From the NCBI RefSeq assembly GCF_002994745.2, contig NC_037090.1, positions 40,481,001-40,545,000 on the forward strand: 64,000 bases of DNA. The letters run 5' to 3'. This DNA comes from Rosa chinensis. Lineage: Eukaryota > Streptophyta > Magnoliopsida > Rosales > Rosaceae. Of the stretch, positions 35,701 to 46,382 are shown piece by piece (the first letter of the stretch is position 1; each line of letters begins with the position of its first letter). The position numbers and the translations under genes are program-made. The notes under the pieces were generated by a model. That model was given only the letters and a program-made list of their open reading frames with translations, searched no databases and was not told where the DNA came from.

Positions 35701-37180
35701 TCGGAATATATATATACCAGAAGATGCACGGAATTGCTTTAGTAATCCATTAATCTCCTTGATTAACCTTTACCTTTGTAAGTTGAGGTGAGTAACAAAT
35801 CTAGGACATTAGGATGCTGATGAGCGTTAGTTGGCATTCTCTGATGATATGCATGGTTTCTCGACTTTGGTTCAATTGGTGAAGATTTGCTAGCCTGCTG
35901 CGCTATTGCTTCTTACTTATAAGACCAATACATGTTCTTCAAGTACAATTTTTAATCCCTCATATTCTGTTTTTAAAATTTTAAAGTAGCTCCTTTTTAG
36001 GAAAGAACAAACATGCAAAAACGTGATAGAGATAGGTGGCTATACCCTATCAAATGCGTGGATAAGAAGACTCTAACTATCTTAAATGTCTCTTATGGAT
36101 GCAAAATTTTGACAATCCTTCTCTTTTTCTTCTTGGCCCCTCTTGTGTCAAAATTGTGCCCCAATCTGAAGGTGTTGACTTGTATTAGAGCTTGGGGAAG
36201 GATTAGTACTTGTGATATGATTTGGGGCAGGATTATATATGACTGTAGGGATCATTCTTTCCATGATTGGAATGCTGTAGTGTTTTTGTCTGTTCTTTTT
36301 GCTGCCGTTTTAGGTATCTCATACATTTACAGTTTGCTAGTTTTCAGAGGGACTTCTTGTACCTTGTACTATTGTTTCTGTTCTTATTTAATGTTACTTT
36401 CCTATATAAAAAAAAGAAGCGAAACTTGTTTGTTTTGGGTGGTGTTGTTCAATCTGCCCTAGCTGTCTCTTGATATATATCTGCAATTCTTACAGTCTCA
36501 TGCTAGTAGATTCGTATCTTTTCGTAGTTAACTCATTCTTTATTTTCCTTTTTGTTAGCAAGTAGTGGCGGACTTGATGAGAACCGGAATTAAATTAAAC
36601 TTACAGATTGTTTAGATCTTGCATCCTATGTTCTAGTACCTGGAGATGAGCAGTTTTTGATATGCCTGAATAAAAAACACACGTCTGAGAGGTTCTCTAT
36701 TAAGTTAAGTTTGATATTCTCATGATCTAACTGTATTGAGTGGATTGAAATGAGGGATTTGGATCTGCCTATAGTTTAGATGGTTTAACTGAACGTTAGA
36801 TGTATCTTCTATTAACAATTCTCTCCAGTAGAGAACAGTTGTCAAATCATTCATTTTTTTCCTTCAAACATCTAATTGAACTTTGGATTTTCTTACTCTG
36901 TAATTCCTTTTGATGGAAAAAAAAAAAAAAAAAAACCATTGTAAACTGCACATCAATTTCTAATGTTATAAATAGCGTTCATCACTTCGCATGTGTTTGC
37001 ACTGTCACTGCCCCTCCTGGTATGGTAGTTGAAGTTCTTCTTGATGATATCTTGGGTATTTGAAGTTGTTCTTGAAGTTTATAGAAGCCACAATGGCTAT
37101 GTAGTTTTCTTGTTCTTTTTGTCGGGCTCTTGTCTCATCGTACGGGAAAAAAGACACACACACACGAAAATGTTCTGAAG
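35701..37180. other. Spacer without supported gene
   Basis: The plus frame 36013-36462 (149 codons) is Cys/Leu/Phe-rich with hydrophobic stretches (LTILLFFFLAPLV; FLSVLFAAVLGISYIYS) but matches no family I recognise, has no clear promoter and ends in A-rich simple sequence. I do not call it a gene. A 20-base A run is at 36917-36936. Confidence 0.35.
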
Positions 37181-37195
37181 TGGACGTTTGCACTG

Positions 37196-37600
37196 TCGGT
37201 AAAGTGCGGACGTCGACGCTTCAGCTCTGCTCAGGCTGCAATGGCGCTGCGCCTGTTGTAGGACAGAGGCCAGGGGTCGGACAGACCAGTCGGCGCTGCA
37301 CCTATTTCAGCTCTGCTCAGGCTGCGACGGCGCTGCGCCTGTTGCAGGACAGAGGCCAGGGGTTGGACAGACCAGTCTGCAGTTGGGTGGAGTTGCCGGC
37401 GACGAGGTTGCAGCGCTGCCCAGAACCTTACAGTTGCAGGTGGGGTTGCTACCCAGAATCCTTCAACCTCGATCTCCTCCGACATCGATTGCTGCCCAGA
37501 AGCAGTCTGGGATGCCCGTCTGGCAAGCTCCGCTCCGCCGCCGCAAATGCTGCAGAAGCATTGACGTTCACACTTCTCTAAAGTGCGGACGTCTATTCCA
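37196..37600. repeat. GC-rich island with about 96-bp tandem duplication
   Basis: cagctctgctcaggctgc and the following cgctgcgcctgttg, ggacagaggccagggg and ggacagaccagtc blocks occur twice, at 37219-37292 and 37309-37378. The motif aaagtgcggacgtc occurs at both edges (37200 and 37579). The block is strongly GC-rich in AT-rich surroundings. It could be a small transposon or an eroded gene fragment; the frames in it are not convincing proteins. Confidence 0.65.
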
Positions 37601-37607
37601 GAATCCA

Positions 37608-37609
37608 GT

Positions 37610-37640
<31 letters not shown>
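37608..37640. repeat. (GT)n/(TA)n microsatellite
   Basis: About 13 GT repeats followed by a short TA run. Confidence 0.9.
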
Positions 37641-37642
<2 letters not shown>

Positions 37643-37819
37643 TCTATTGTTGTAAATTCTTTTGTCAAAATGAAAGCTTATACATTTTGGGTGCCGTGGT
37701 CTGAAGATAACTCCTAGTAACTTGACTGTGATATATACTTGGAGAACCTATGCAGTTTTGTTTTGTCTAATATGAACTATTTGTTGTCTCAGAAAGATGT
37801 CAGGATCAGTATTTGTTTA

Positions 37820-39184
37820 GGGAAAATGTTTATTTATCTAAATTTGAGCTACACTAATCCCACCTACCCAAACATCTTATAAGATTGCCCACTTATCCAA
37901 CAAATTACACATTTTTTGCCCTAATACCCCATTAAGTATTTTTTTTTATTGTTTTTTGTTTATTTTTGGGATAATTTTGCCCTCCCTCATTTTGTCACTT
38001 AGAGAGAGAAATCATCTAAAACTTCATCGATTGCGGGACTCCGGTCGCTGGCCGCAAGACACTCGTCATCGGTCGCCGGAGATCTCATAAATCAGTGGGG
38101 AATATTATTGCCTCCCAATAAGACTCATAAAAAGTTTACTGCCCCCCCAATGAAATGTTTATTACCCCCTAAAAATTTATTGGCCCCCAATAAAATATTT
38201 ATTACCCCTTAATAAAAAGTTTATTGCCCTCCAATAAATTTTTTATTGAGGCTCAATAAAACTTTTATTAGGGGGCAATAATCATGTAAAATTATAGTGA
38301 TTAGTGTCCATTCCAGCAAACATTGAACTACCCCACTCAAAACATTAGATGTAATTATTTGCTTATACTTTTATACCAACTGAAATCATAATTGCCAAGT
38401 CAATTTTAAAAAAGTTTGTTGGGCAAGTCAAAAATTACCAAACCAAGCATATAACAAGTATTTATATATTAGAGAAACATAGCACCAATGATCTTCTACT
38501 ACATATTTTAATGACTCAATGGCCCACTGGGTTTTCTTCTTTGTGAATCTCCAACTCCACCGTATTCATCCATCCAAAATTTGCAGAGCCCAGTAATACA
38601 CTAATATGTAACATGTATCATCATCATCGTGCTCTACAGCTAGCTTCAACTTAGCACACTCGTAGCTAATAACCTTCTTCTTCTTCTTTAACATCTAACT
38701 CACACACTTTCTCCTTTTACCAACTCCAACTGGCACTACTTGCCGGACCTGAAGTATCTCGCCAAAACCCGACCTCCACTCCACCGTAGTTATCCACGGT
38801 GACGATGATTCCAACTCTGAATTCCACTGAGACCAGAAACAGTAGCAACGCGACAATTTCAAGAGCTCCACGAACTAAGAACCCGACTCGTACGCCACAT
38901 TTGTCTATGACGATGACTCCTCCCTCCCTTCGCTCCTCAAAAGCCTCCAAAGGACTTGGGCGGCGGCGCCTCTTTGGACTACTTCGACGACAAGGATGAC
39001 AACGACGGCGATTTCGGTTTCGTGATCGTCAAGTGCGACCGCAATCGAACCACGAGGAGGTAACGTGACTAGGGAAGCCGAGCCGTGGACTGCGGCGGAG
39101 GAGGAGAGTTGTCGCTGATTGGGACGATGAGGAGGACCAGCGTCGGTGACGAGTATGCAGGCCTTCGGCGACGGGTTCGGGAAA

Positions 39185-39225
<41 letters not shown>

Positions 39226-39381
39226 ATCGTTAGCGTAAAAGATAGGAGAAGGGAGAGAGTGGAATGCTTTTAATTTTATAATAAAAGTTTTGTCTAAAAT
39301 AGTGTTTTTACTTTTATATGGGGTCATATTGGACTAAGTGGGTTCATATTTGCCTAAATTTGGTCATTTGGTCAAGGACCC
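37820..39381. mobile_element. Non-autonomous Mutator-like element 1, 9-bp duplication ATTTGTTTA
   Basis: A 1562-bp element starting GGGAAAATGTTTATTTATC and ending (in reverse) GGGTCCTTGACCAAATG. It is flanked exactly by ATTTGTTTA at 37811-37819 and 39382-39390; 9-bp duplications are typical of Mutator-like elements. Ends are related to the element at 46639-48031 (both have GGG-N-TG-CC starts, a cccacttaccc-type block, then cttagagagagaaa). It has a subterminal array of ccccaataaa-like motifs (38100-38290) and a GC-rich interior (38700-39180) that looks like captured gene sequence. No transposase. A (GA)n run is at 39189-39221. Confidence 0.88.
38100..38290. repeat. Subterminal array of ccccaataaa-type motifs
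   Basis: About eight diverged short units alternating ccccc(a/t)aataaa with tttattg/ttattacc. The same type of array (cccccaataga/tctattg) is found at 47038-47120 and 47226-47262 in the related element. Confidence 0.7.
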
Positions 39382-39390
39382 ATTTGTTTA

Positions 39391-40300
39391 TTTATTTGTA
39401 CATTGAAGCGACCGAAGCCTGACATGGCCTAATCCTAACTCAATCGCCTAGTCTCCCTCTGTTTGCCCTTGGAGTTTTTGGGGATGAGTAATTTGTTATA
39501 ACTAATCTGTTTCACTTTTATTGTTTTTATTTTGTTTCAATTTCATCAAGGGATGACTTGTGGGTGAGATTTTTTTGACACGAAGAAGAGACTTCATTTA
39601 TTTCATAGCCAGAACGACATAAATTATACTTCTCTACATTGTGCCCTAAAAGTTAGGAAAGATTAATATCATTCATTTTCATGAAAATTATTTTATGCAC
39701 CGACGGTGTAAGTGACCCAACCCTTATAAAATAATCTCAACCCTTGATATTTATTATCAACTTTATTTTTAATAAACAAAAAGTGTATTTAATGCAATCT
39801 AACCGTTCATTTATGTTGGTGCAAGTGCACGGCGGTGTTCTGAATAATCTCTCTCATTTTCAATGATGCTCACTTATTCAATAGCCCTACAAGAATATGT
39901 TTAGTGTTCTCACACAGTTTCATTGTCAGTGCTCTCAATTGGGGTAGTCAAGGATTATTCTTTAAAAAGTATATAACAATCTTGTTTTACTTGCTAAGTG
40001 ATTCAGAAAATGTCATTAATTGTCTTGTAATGGGTGATTTACTTTTATTTTTATTTTTTTCATAGTGGGAAGTACATATCCCAAATAAACATTAACACTA
40101 CCTAAAAGCAATAATATTTTATTCACTTCAATAGGTTATACTCTTTTTGTTTGGCTGAATATTCTTTATATCATGATCAGTAGAACATAATTTAGCTGAG
40201 AACAAACATATTCTTAAATAGATACGAACAAAATATACCAAAGTTTAAACTGAGCTTTATATGGAGTTGATGTCCAGTTCATATTTTTTGTTTTTTTTTT
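39391..40300. other. Spacer with possible small MITE
   Basis: 39677-39865 has imperfect inverted ends: attttatgcaccgacggtg on the left, and (reverse strand) attattcagaacaccgccgtg on the right, suggesting a ~190-bp MITE. No clear duplication was found. The remainder is AT-rich with no gene. Confidence 0.4.
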
Positions 40301-40307
40301 TTGTTAG

Positions 40308-40442
40308 GGCCCAATTCTTTTAGAGAGCAAAATTGAGTCATTGGTGAAACTTGCTGATGGAGAGTACGTAGATTCGGAAGGATTGAATGTGAACTTAACA
40401 ACACCTGGATTTGGAAAGGCGTTAGATTATGATGATGTTTGA
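40308..40442 (+). pseudogene. Exon-like open frame of unknown gene (terminal exon remnant)
   Basis: A polypyrimidine tract and ttgttag acceptor are followed by 44 codons in phase 0: SKIESLVKLADGEYVDSEG and then LTTPGFGKALDYDDV, ending in TGA. The codon pattern and acidic composition look like real protein, but I do not recognise the family. No upstream exon was found in the preceding 900 bases, so it is either a gene remnant or the last exon of a gene disrupted by the Mutator-like element. Confidence 0.4.
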
Positions 40443-40516
40443 TCAAACATGGTGCGGTAAAATTCTATCGTTTGTTAGAGCAAGTTCACCTGTTGGGTCA
40501 CTAAGTCAACCACTAT

Positions 40517-40705
40517 TTACTATTTTTTAGTACTAATTTCCACTCTCTAGGTCACGGACACAGTTTTTATGGTGACCTGAGTCACCATGTCACTTTGCAG
40601 GTCATGATGGTGACTCAGAAAGTGACTCCAGGTGACCAAGGGCACGAAATACACTGTGCCCGTGACCCACATGGTAAAATTAACACTAAAAAGTAATGAA
40701 TAATG
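40517..40705. repeat. Foldback/MITE-like inverted repeat
   Basis: Left arm 40517-40572 (ttagtactaatttccac, then ggtcacggacacag) pairs with right arm 40650-40705 (ctgtgcccgtgacccac, then aattaacactaaaaag). The loop itself contains further ggtgac/gtcacc palindromes. It resembles a short foldback element; no target duplication was established. Confidence 0.6.
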
Positions 40706-41247
40706 AGTGACATGGTGACCAAACCGGTTGTATGATTCTATGCTTGAAAAACAAAGCGAGTTTGAACCTAAATCCATCAGATTGAGGCAAAGCCAAGTTA
40801 ATGCAACTCCAATTTAGAACACCAAGCATAGCAATTATCAAAACACTCCAATTTTTTTTTTTCTTCAATATATCATTATATAAAGTATAAACACAACTGT
40901 GATTAGACATGTAAAGCCAGTCAAAGACAGTCAAAGACTTTTGCTCAAAGTCCAATTCCGTGTTGATGTCAGCAACGGAACCACTTGGTCCGCATCAACA
41001 CTATTTAGTCTATGCCGTACCAGAAGCAGTGCCCCCACCAAACAAGAAAAAGTAGCCAATAGAAATTGTCCAAAGTAGCCAACCATAAGCATAGAAAAAT
41101 AACAATGATAAAGAAACAAGTAGGTTAATCGGAAACAATTTATACACCTAATCCAGATTAACTAGCAGTACGTCATGAAATTTCAAACCAAACTTGTTCT
41201 AATCTCAACTATCTAATTGACTTGCTTAACGGAGCCTTACGATTCAG

Positions 41248-41685
41248 TTAGGGTTTCTTCATCATCTTCTTGAATTCCTCGAAGTTGACGTGGCGATCGC
41301 CGTCGGCGTCGACGGAGCGGATCATCTTCTCGCAGTCCTTGAGCGAGCACTTCTGGCCCAATCGCTTGAGAACCTCGTGCAGTTCCTTCGCGGAGATGCG
41401 GCCGTTCTTGTCGAGGTCGTAGAGGTCAAACGCGTCGCGGAGATCCTTGGTGGATCCGCCGTTCAGAACCTCTGCGAACTCGTCGAGGTCAATGCGGCCG
41501 TCGCCGTCCTTGTCGAACTCGGCCATTATGGTCTTGACCTCCTCCGACGTCGTTTCGGAGCCGAGCTCAAGGAAGATCGCCCGGAGCTCGTCGCAGCAGA
41601 TCCTGCCGTCGCCGTTCTTGTCGAACTTGTCGAAGATCTTCTTCAGCTCCTCCCGCGAAGATCCAGCGCCGCCTTTCAACGACAT
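41248..41685 (-). CDS. CML: Calmodulin-like protein, four EF-hands (CML23/24 type), intronless
   Basis: A 145-aa calcium sensor on the minus strand. EF-hand loops lie at residues 22-33 (DKNGDGRICCDE), 58-69 (DKDGDGRIDLDE), 90-101 (DLDKNGRISAKE) and 126-137 (DADGDRHVNFEE), each with Asp at position 1 and Glu at 12. In loop 4 the conserved Gly at position 6 is Arg131, which should disturb the loop bend. No transmembrane segment or signal peptide. The lone exon and helix wording (LKRLGQKCSLKDCEKMI, FEEFKKMM) fit plant CML23/24-like proteins, which respond to touch and other stimuli; a CML25/26-type neighbour is possible. A TATA box lies at 41842-41850, giving a 5' UTR of about 125 bases that contains CTT repeats and TTAGGG repeats directly before the ATG. 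Intact. Confidence 0.92.
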   Translation of the reverse strand: MSLKGGAGSSREELKKIFDKFDKNGDGRICCDELRAIFLELGSETTSEEVKTIMAEFDKDGDGRIDLDEFAEVLNGGSTKDLRDAFDLYDLDKNGRISAKELHEVLKRLGQKCSLKDCEKMIRSVDADGDRHVNFEEFKKMMKKP

Positions 41686-41686
41686 C

Positions 41687-41710
41687 TTAGGGTTAGGGTT
41701 AGGGTTTCGC
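41687..41710 (-). promoter_or_regulatory. Telomere-like repeat directly upstream of the CML start
   Basis: The plus strand reads ttagggttagggttaggg; on the coding strand this is AACCCTAACCCTAACCC ending about four bases before the ATG. It includes an AAACCCTAA telo-box and is in the 5' UTR. Confidence 0.7.
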
Positions 41711-41841
41711 TTTCTTCTTCTTCTTCTTCTTTCTTCAGAAGAGAGGAGAGGAGAGGAGAAGAGAAGAGGAGAAGGAGAGATCGAGGAGAACTGAAATTCT
41801 AACTCGCTCTGTGAAACCCGGTGGGGAACGGCTGTGAGCCT

Positions 41842-41850
41842 TATTTTATA
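41842..41850 (-). promoter_or_regulatory. TATA box of the CML gene
   Basis: On the minus strand TATAAAATA, about 160 bases before the ATG, with a CT-rich stretch downstream where transcription would start. Confidence 0.6.
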
Positions 41851-41923
41851 GGGGATATCCGTGGGCCCCGCTTCACTCGTCTTGGACGCGTTAACCCAAG
41901 TTTTCGTCAGCCGTAGTCGATCG

Positions 41924-41932
41924 ACACGTGGC
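41924..41932. promoter_or_regulatory. G-box / ABRE-like element
   Basis: ACACGTGGC, the core CACGTG G-box in an ABA-response-element context, about 80 bases upstream of the TATA box. A related gacgcgtgg lies at about 41980. Confidence 0.5.
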
Positions 41933-41989
41933 GAAGCTTAGCTTCAATTGGCTGCAGTCCACAGCTGATGGTGTGGCTGACGCGTGGTG

Positions 41990-43793
41990 AAGAATGGCCT
42001 TGGAAGGAAGTTGAGAATGCGAATCTGGAAGGTTAGAAAAAACAGTTGGTTGCGTGCAAATTGCGACAGTGATGGATTGATTGATACTTTACTCTCTCTC
42101 AAGTCTCACCTATTCCCGCGTGGATTCTGGAATAAAATTAAATCTGGTTACAAGTTTCTGTTCGGGAAAGCGCGTACCCAACAGAAGTGTAATATTCTTC
42201 ACATGCCCACGTTCGTGTAAATTAATGTGTCTCTCCTCCATCTCTATTGGGTCATATGAACATTTTCTTGTACACAAAAAACTAATCATGATGATATCAT
42301 TGGAGATTCTTTAGTAGTTTGGTCCTCCAACAAAGGCTCTGTGTCGTATTTGCTGCAAGAAGAAATTATCAGAAAACTTATGTTGAAAAAGATGTATCGT
42401 GATTTTTGGACTAAATACTGTGTAGTCTTTAAATTTTTACTTAAAAAACACTTCAGTTCATATTCTTCTAATTTAACATGTTTAGTCCATGTACTCCAAA
42501 ATTTCAAACCAATAGGTCCTTGCCGTTATTCTTCGTCCAAAAATTCCATTAAAGTCCTGACGAGGCAGTCTTCATTTTTTTAATTAATTAATATTTTTTT
42601 TTGGAGAGGTTTTTTTTCACTCTGTTTTTTTTCCCTCTTTTTTCTTTTTCTGTTTCTCTCTTCATCTATTCGATTCATATTTTACCTTCCTCAATTGAAT
42701 TGAATTGCATTACCAAAAGAATCACTTCCCTTAATTGACTATGATTTCATCTTTCTCAAATGACCCAAATTCTTCTCAATTCCTTCATCCTTACCCAAAT
42801 CACTACCACTTTTTTGCAATTCAATCCTTGGTTTCCTACTTCCAACTGGGCCTCTCTCAGCTTTATCAGAAGCAACATCATTTTGCTTCTCTCAGCTTCA
42901 TCACGAGAACCCTAAACCAAAACCACAACCATTTTCTCAAAATCCTCTCTTCCACCACCACCATGCCCCCAAAATCAAAACCCAAAAAGCGCAAAACCCC
43001 AAAACCAGTAATTGAAACATCAACACCATTACCCCAAACTCAAATCCCCAAACACCATTGCTCCAAATGAAAGAGTTTCAGAAACAGAGAATCAAAAACC
43101 CATATCGATCTTCTTCATCATATCTCCAATCGCCTCTTCGACACGATCGTTATGCAACGAAACCACAAGAAATCAATACAAAAATGGAGTGGAGTGATAT
43201 GAATGTAAGAAAGAGAAGCAAAGAGAGTGTAGTAGATCTGACGTACTTCGATTCTTCTTCCTCGTTCGATGTACGGATGATCCAAGGCCACCAGGAGATT
43301 GATAATGAAGAGAGGATTTGAACGACACCAATGCGCAGCCGTATCATCGTCGAACGGAGAAGTTACTGTCGGGTCGCCATCATTGTTTTCTGGGTTGAAG
43401 AACTAGGTCGCGCGTCCTGGAACGATCAGATTGTTTCATTCGATCTCCACCATTTTAAACCCGCTCTAATTGCAGCGATGTGCCACAAAAGAAGGTGAAG
43501 GTAACGTCGTGCAGCCCAATGACTCTGTTGGCATCTCAATGTCTGGCTTGGTCACCAACACTGCCTCATTGGCCGGAGTGATGGTGGTGTTGAATCCAGC
43601 ATCAAGGCTTTAAGGCGTCGACGATCGAGACGATGGCTTTGCCACCAAAGCCATGGGCAATTTAGATCTGGGCTTGGAAATGCAAAGCAATTCGAAGTTA
43701 AGATCCCGATGATGGAGGATTAGGAATGGAGAAGGGGACTATGGTGATTGAGTAGAGGAGAAAAGGGTTTGGGTAAGAGATTCTGGCGCAGCA
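41990..43793. other. Spacer without recognised gene
   Basis: Contains AT-rich sequence, a polypyrimidine stretch (42585-42660) and Pro/Lys-rich open frames at 42735-43321 that look like biased composition, not protein. 43340-43790 is GC-richer with tacgatgg-type fragments that could be eroded coding sequence, but no family was recognised. Confidence 0.35.
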
Positions 43794-43834
43794 GTGATGA
43801 GATCCGGTGTATTATTGCTGGTTTGATCGCACCC
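43794..43834 (-). pseudogene. 5S rRNA truncated copy (5' ~40 nt only)
   Basis: Minus strand gives GGGTGCGATC and the following ~30 nt of 5S RNA, ending at GGATCTCATC, where similarity stops. It marks the left border of the array. Confidence 0.8.
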
Positions 43835-44234
43835 ATTAGTGTTTGCAGTTTCAATTTATATGAAGGCTTCATCTCACTTCTCTAGAGCGCTTGAACAAAA
43901 ACGATAAAGGGGTGGGTCTTGTAAGTTACGCCATCTCCATCACCTCCATGCCCGGCAAAGGTAGCCCCGTCCCTATTCTGTTACTATTAACTATTCAAAA
44001 AAAAAATAGTGAGCTGTCGGAATATAACACTTTGGTCGAACAGAGCCCAAGAGCCCCAAGGCCAATCTTTTTGACGTCTTAATATATATACCTACTGTGT
44101 ACAATCGCCACGGACATCACACAAACCTTCGAAGAGTTGGACGGAATTAGTACACGAGCAAAGTAGCCGAAATAAAAAAGAGCGGAAATCCAAAATAATT
44201 AAATCAAAAATCAAAAGCAAAAAGGGAAAAAAAG

Positions 44235-44315
44235 GGGTGCAACACGAGGACTTCGCAAGCTTAACTTCGGAGTTCTGATGGGATCCGGTGCATTATTGCT
44301 GGTATGATCGCACCT
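44235..44315 (-). pseudogene. 5S rRNA copy with internal deletion
   Basis: Both ends of 5S are present, but about 37 bases from the middle (the part with the aggatgggtgacc block) are missing: gaggacttc joins directly to gcaagcttaac on the plus strand. Upstream TATATAA is intact. Confidence 0.85.
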
Positions 44316-44716
44316 GTTAGTATTTGCAGAATCAATTTATATAAAGGCTTCATCTCACTTCTCTAGAGTGCTTGAACAAAAACGATAAAGGAGTGGGTCT
44401 CGTACGTTACGCCATCTCCATCACCTCCATGTCCGGCTAAGATAGCCACGTCCATGTTATGTTATTGTTAACTATTCATAAAAAAAAAATAGTGAGCTGT
44501 CGGAATATAATTATTTGGTCGAACAGAGCCCAAGAACCACAAGGCCAATCTTTTTTATGTCTTAATATATATACCTACTGTGTACAATCGCCACGAACAT
44601 CACACAAGCCTTCGAAGAGTTGGACAGAATTAGTACATGAGCAAAGTAGCCGGAATAAAAAAGCGGAAATCAAAAATAATTAAATAAAAAATCAAAAGAA
44701 AAAAGGGAAAAAAAGT

Positions 44717-44832
44717 GGGGCAACAAGAGGACTTCCCAGGAGGTCACACATCCTAGTACTGCTCTCGCCCAAGCAAGATTAACTACGGAGTTTTGATGGG
44801 ATCCGGTGCATTATTCTGGTATGATCGCACCC
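44717..44832 (-). rRNA. 5S rRNA: 5S rRNA gene copy, full length but degenerate
   Basis: 116 bp. Against the conserved plant 5S sequence it has several substitutions, including changes in the internal box A (caagattaac on the plus strand) and a one-base loss in ttattctgg. TATATAA at position -28 and GC at -12 are present upstream, and a T-run terminator (aaaaagggaaaa on the plus strand) follows. Probably a pseudogene. Confidence 0.85.
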
Positions 44833-45233
44833 ATTAGTGTTTGCAGAGTAAATTTATATAAAGGATTCCCCTCACTTCTCTACAACGCTTGAACAAAAAC
44901 AACAAAGCGGTGGGTTTCGTACGTTATGCCATCTCCATCACCTCCATGCCTGGCTAAGGTAGCCCCGTCCCTGTTATGTTACTGTTAACTATTCATAATA
45001 AAAAATTGTGAGCTGTCGGAATATAATTCTTTGGTCAAACAGAGCCCAACAGCCCCAAGGCCAATCTTTTTGACGTCTTAATATATATACCTACTGTGGA
45101 CAATCGCCACAGACATCACACAAACCTTCGAAGAGTTGGACCGAATTAGTACACGAGCAAAGTCGCCGGAATCAAAAAGAGCGGAAATCAAAACTAATTA
45201 AATCAAAAATCAAAAGCAAAAAGGGAAAAAAAA

Positions 45234-45351
45234 GGGTGCAACACAAGGACTTTCCAGGAGGTCACCCATCCTAGTACTGCTCTTGCCCAAGCAAACTTAG
45301 CTTCGATGTTCTGATGTGATCCGTTGCATTATTGCTGGTATGATCGCACCC
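45234..45351 (-). rRNA. 5S rRNA: 5S rRNA gene copy, degenerate
   Basis: 118 bp. Substitutions include cttagcttcgatg in the box A to intermediate region and gatgtgatccgttg. Its upstream TATA is mutated to a poly(A) tract (aatttaaaaaaa on the plus strand). The downstream T-run is present. Probably silent. Confidence 0.85.
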
Positions 45352-45748
45352 GGTAGTATTTGCAGAATCAATTTAAAAAAAGGCTTTATCTCACTTCTCT
45401 AGATCGCTTGAACAAAAAATACAAATGGGTGGGTCTCGTACATTACACCATCTCCATCACCTCCAGCTAAGGTAGCCCCGTCCCTGTTCTGTAACTGTTA
45501 ACTATTAATAAAACATAAAATAGTGAGCTGTCGGAATATAATTCTTTAGTCGAACAGAGCACAAGAGCCCCAAGGCCAATCTTTTTGACGTCTTAATATA
45601 TATACCTATTGTGTACAATCGCCACAGACATCACACAAGCCTTCAAAGAGTTGGACCGAATTAGTACACGAGCAAAGTAGCCGGAATCAAAAAGAGCGGA
45701 AATCAATAATAATTAAATAAAAAATCAATAGCAAAAAGGGCAAAAAAA

Positions 45749-45866
45749 GGGTGAAACACGAGGACTTCCCAAGAGGTCACCCATCCTAGTACTGCTCTCG
45801 CCCAAGCACACTTAACTTCGATGTTCCGATGAGATCCGATGCATTATTGCTGATATGATCGCACCT
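45749..45866 (-). rRNA. 5S rRNA: 5S rRNA gene copy, degenerate
   Basis: 118 bp. Carries cacacttaacttcgatgttccgatgagatccgatg on the plus strand in shortened view: changes cluster in box A and in gatgagatcc. TATATAA at -28 is retained. Confidence 0.85.
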
Positions 45867-46260
45867 GGTAGGGTTTGCAGAATCAATTTATATAAAGGCT
45901 TCATCTCACTTCTCTAGAGCGCTTGAACAAAAATGACAAAGGGGTGGGTCTTGTACGTTACGCCATCTCCATTACCTCCATGCTCGACTAAGGTAGCCCC
46001 GTCCCTGTTCTGTTACTGTTAACTATTAATAAAAAAAAAATAGTGAGCCGTCAGAATATAATTCTTTGGTCAAATAGAGCCTAAGAGCCCCAAGGCAAAT
46101 CCTTTTGACGTCTTAATATATATTCCTACTGTGCACAATCACCGCAGACATCACACAAGCCTTCGAAGTGTTGGACTGAATTTGTACACGAGCAAAGTAG
46201 CTGGAATCAAAAAGTGCGGAAATTCAAAATAATTAAATAAAAAAGCAAAAAGGGAAAAAA

Positions 46261-46382
46261 GGGTGCAAAACGAGGATGTACTTCCCAGGAGGTCACCCAT
46301 CCAAGTACATCTCTCACCCAAGCAAGCTTAATTTTGGAGTTCTGATGGGATCCGGTGCATTATTGCTGGTATGATCGCACTA
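46261..46382 (-). rRNA. 5S rRNA: 5S rRNA gene copy with small insertion
   Basis: 122 bp. A four-base gain after cgaggatgtacttccc and changes ccaagtacatctctcac and ttaattttggag alter the box region. The TATA block is intact. The spacer after it is the one split by the Mutator-like element. Confidence 0.85.

Noticed and set aside
36013..36462. 149-codon plus frame with hydrophobic segments
   Set aside because: No recognised family, no splice or promoter context, and Phe/Leu/Cys-rich composition expected from T-rich DNA.
38717..39327. Minus and plus frames in Mutator-like element 1 as a kinase fragment
   Set aside because: A few acidic motifs recalled plant STE20-type kinase N-termini, but the resemblance was too weak to name.
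41290..41802. 170-codon plus frame opposite the calmodulin-like gene
   Set aside because: Antisense shadow of GC-rich EF-hand codons (Val/Leu/Glu repeats).
42735..43321. Pro/Lys-rich plus frames
   Set aside because: Biased composition from ccaaaa-type simple sequence; no domain and no consistent frame.
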